From Sabulicella rubraurantiaca (lineage in GTDB: Bacteria > Pseudomonadota > Alphaproteobacteria > Acetobacterales > Acetobacteraceae): a stretch of DNA of 64,000 nucleotides. Shown here in pieces: positions 63,568-64,000 of this stretch; positions within the stretch are counted from its first letter, which is position 1, and the number at the start of each line of letters is the position of its first letter. The stretch covers positions 760,107 to 824,106 of the forward strand of contig NZ_JAFEUU010000001.1 of NCBI RefSeq assembly GCF_017355885.1. Direction: 5' to 3'. The notes beneath the pieces were generated by a model. The model ran no database searches. It worked only from the letters and a program-made list of their open reading frames with translations, and was not told where the DNA came from. Position numbers and translations under genes: made by a program.

Positions 63568-64000
63568 TTAGGATTGGGCACTACGCCCACCGACCGTCAG
63601 GTAGATCGTCGCCCAAAGGTCATTCGAAACCTGAACGGGATTCCTCAAGTTCCATTTGTGCGACCAGATGTGCTGGCCCTGCAGCTGCCGCGCTTGTTTC
63701 TCGGCTCCGCGCCCTGAATGCACAATGAAGAGCGCCGTGATGATCCCTTTCTGAAAGGTATCCAGCGAGGCGTCGAACTGGACGCTCTTCTCCAGCGCCG
63801 CCTTCACGGCATCCTCCGCCATCCGTGGGGCATTGTTGGGGTAGCTCTTCCACTGCGTGCCGGACTCGCCGTTGGTGTAGTACGAATAGGGCTGAGGCAG
63901 GCGGATCCAGTCGGAGACGGTGCCGACCAATCCACCTTTCCGAGGCTCACCTCCTGAAAGTAGTCCCGCATGCTTCCCGTGGGATGGATGCCTCGCGAGA
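63568..64000 (-). pseudogene. M6 metalloprotease fragment (second copy, cut by window end)
   Basis: The same N-terminal protease segment as at 43897-44305 (VGTVSDWIRLPQPYSYYTNG to NLRNPVQVSNDLWATIYLTV), after which the frame enters unrelated sequence (GGRSAQS) and stops at 63568. It lacks the HExxH site and so cannot be a protease. It carries the same two frameshifts as the first copy. Confidence 0.8.
63592..64000. repeat. 409-bp direct repeat, right copy (open at window end)
   Basis: Identical to 43897-44305 in the same orientation over every base visible. The true length is unknown because the window ends inside it. Confidence 0.95.

Noticed and set aside
63222..63728. Plus-strand frame continuing the IS481-like remnant as a 168-residue protein
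   Set aside because: Only the first codons match a transposase; the rest runs antisense over the duplicated protease segment.
1..64000. CRISPR array
   Set aside because: No regularly spaced short repeats seen; the repeated elements found are palindromes and one 409-bp duplication.

Overview
The window looks like chromosome of a high-GC alphaproteobacterium, most likely an Acetobacteraceae member of the Roseomonas type. This is an inference from gene content: Bug-family tricarboxylate receptors, glutaryl-CoA dehydrogenase, an ETF-quinone oxidoreductase gene divergent from a uracil-DNA glycosylase/lytic transglycosylase/moaB group, and a TPR gene followed by ispE and a tRNA-Gln. No sequence search was run.

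Positions 1-20,749 are a compact core chromosome. They hold catabolic and amino-acid enzymes (M20 peptidase, N-formylglutamate amidohydrolase, glutaryl-CoA dehydrogenase), RNA metabolism genes (DEAD-box helicase, m5U methyltransferase), two tandem secreted metallo-beta-lactamase-fold hydrolases, and a run of genes with 4-bp stop/start overlaps.

From tRNA-Gln (20,675-20,749) to about 38.6 kb lies an integrated element. It has a tyrosine recombinase whose first catalytic arginine reads as cysteine and a complete type I restriction-modification operon with an Abi_C-like gene inserted between hsdS and hsdR. A plasmid-like replication module follows (RepB-type primase, Toprim-like protein, small helix-turn-helix protein), with a Vsr-type mismatch endonuclease and several orphan genes. 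Parts of this element carry a repeated palindrome, GTCTGA-N2/3-TCAGAC, including an exact 18-nt pair in opposite orientation 3.1 kb apart.

38.66-42.26 kb returns to a metabolic block on the minus strand: a 4,5-dihydroxyphthalate decarboxylase-like protein, a hydantoinase/carbamoylase-type amidase and a second Bug receptor.

42.4-64.0 kb is a mosaic accessory region. An IS5-family transposase is split by a frameshifted M6 metalloprotease gene whose C-terminus is a histone H1-like Ala/Lys/Thr/Arg tail. A 409-bp piece of that protease recurs without mismatch in the same orientation at the right edge of the window, so the two copies frame 19.7 kb. Inside are a minus-strand run (lipoprotein, two-enzyme peptidoglycan hydrolase, DUF2235 phospholipase-like hydrolase, lipoprotein), a divergent papain-lipase fusion with a membrane protein, a further membrane protein, nested IS66/IS630/IS110 remnants, a membrane-anchored alpha/alpha-toroid protein, and a membrane protein with two possible ferredoxin-like domains. 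Genes from about 50.7 kb on look more AT-rich than the core. The set suggests an envelope-attacking or interbacterial-competition island; that role is inferred, and no secretion apparatus is visible here.
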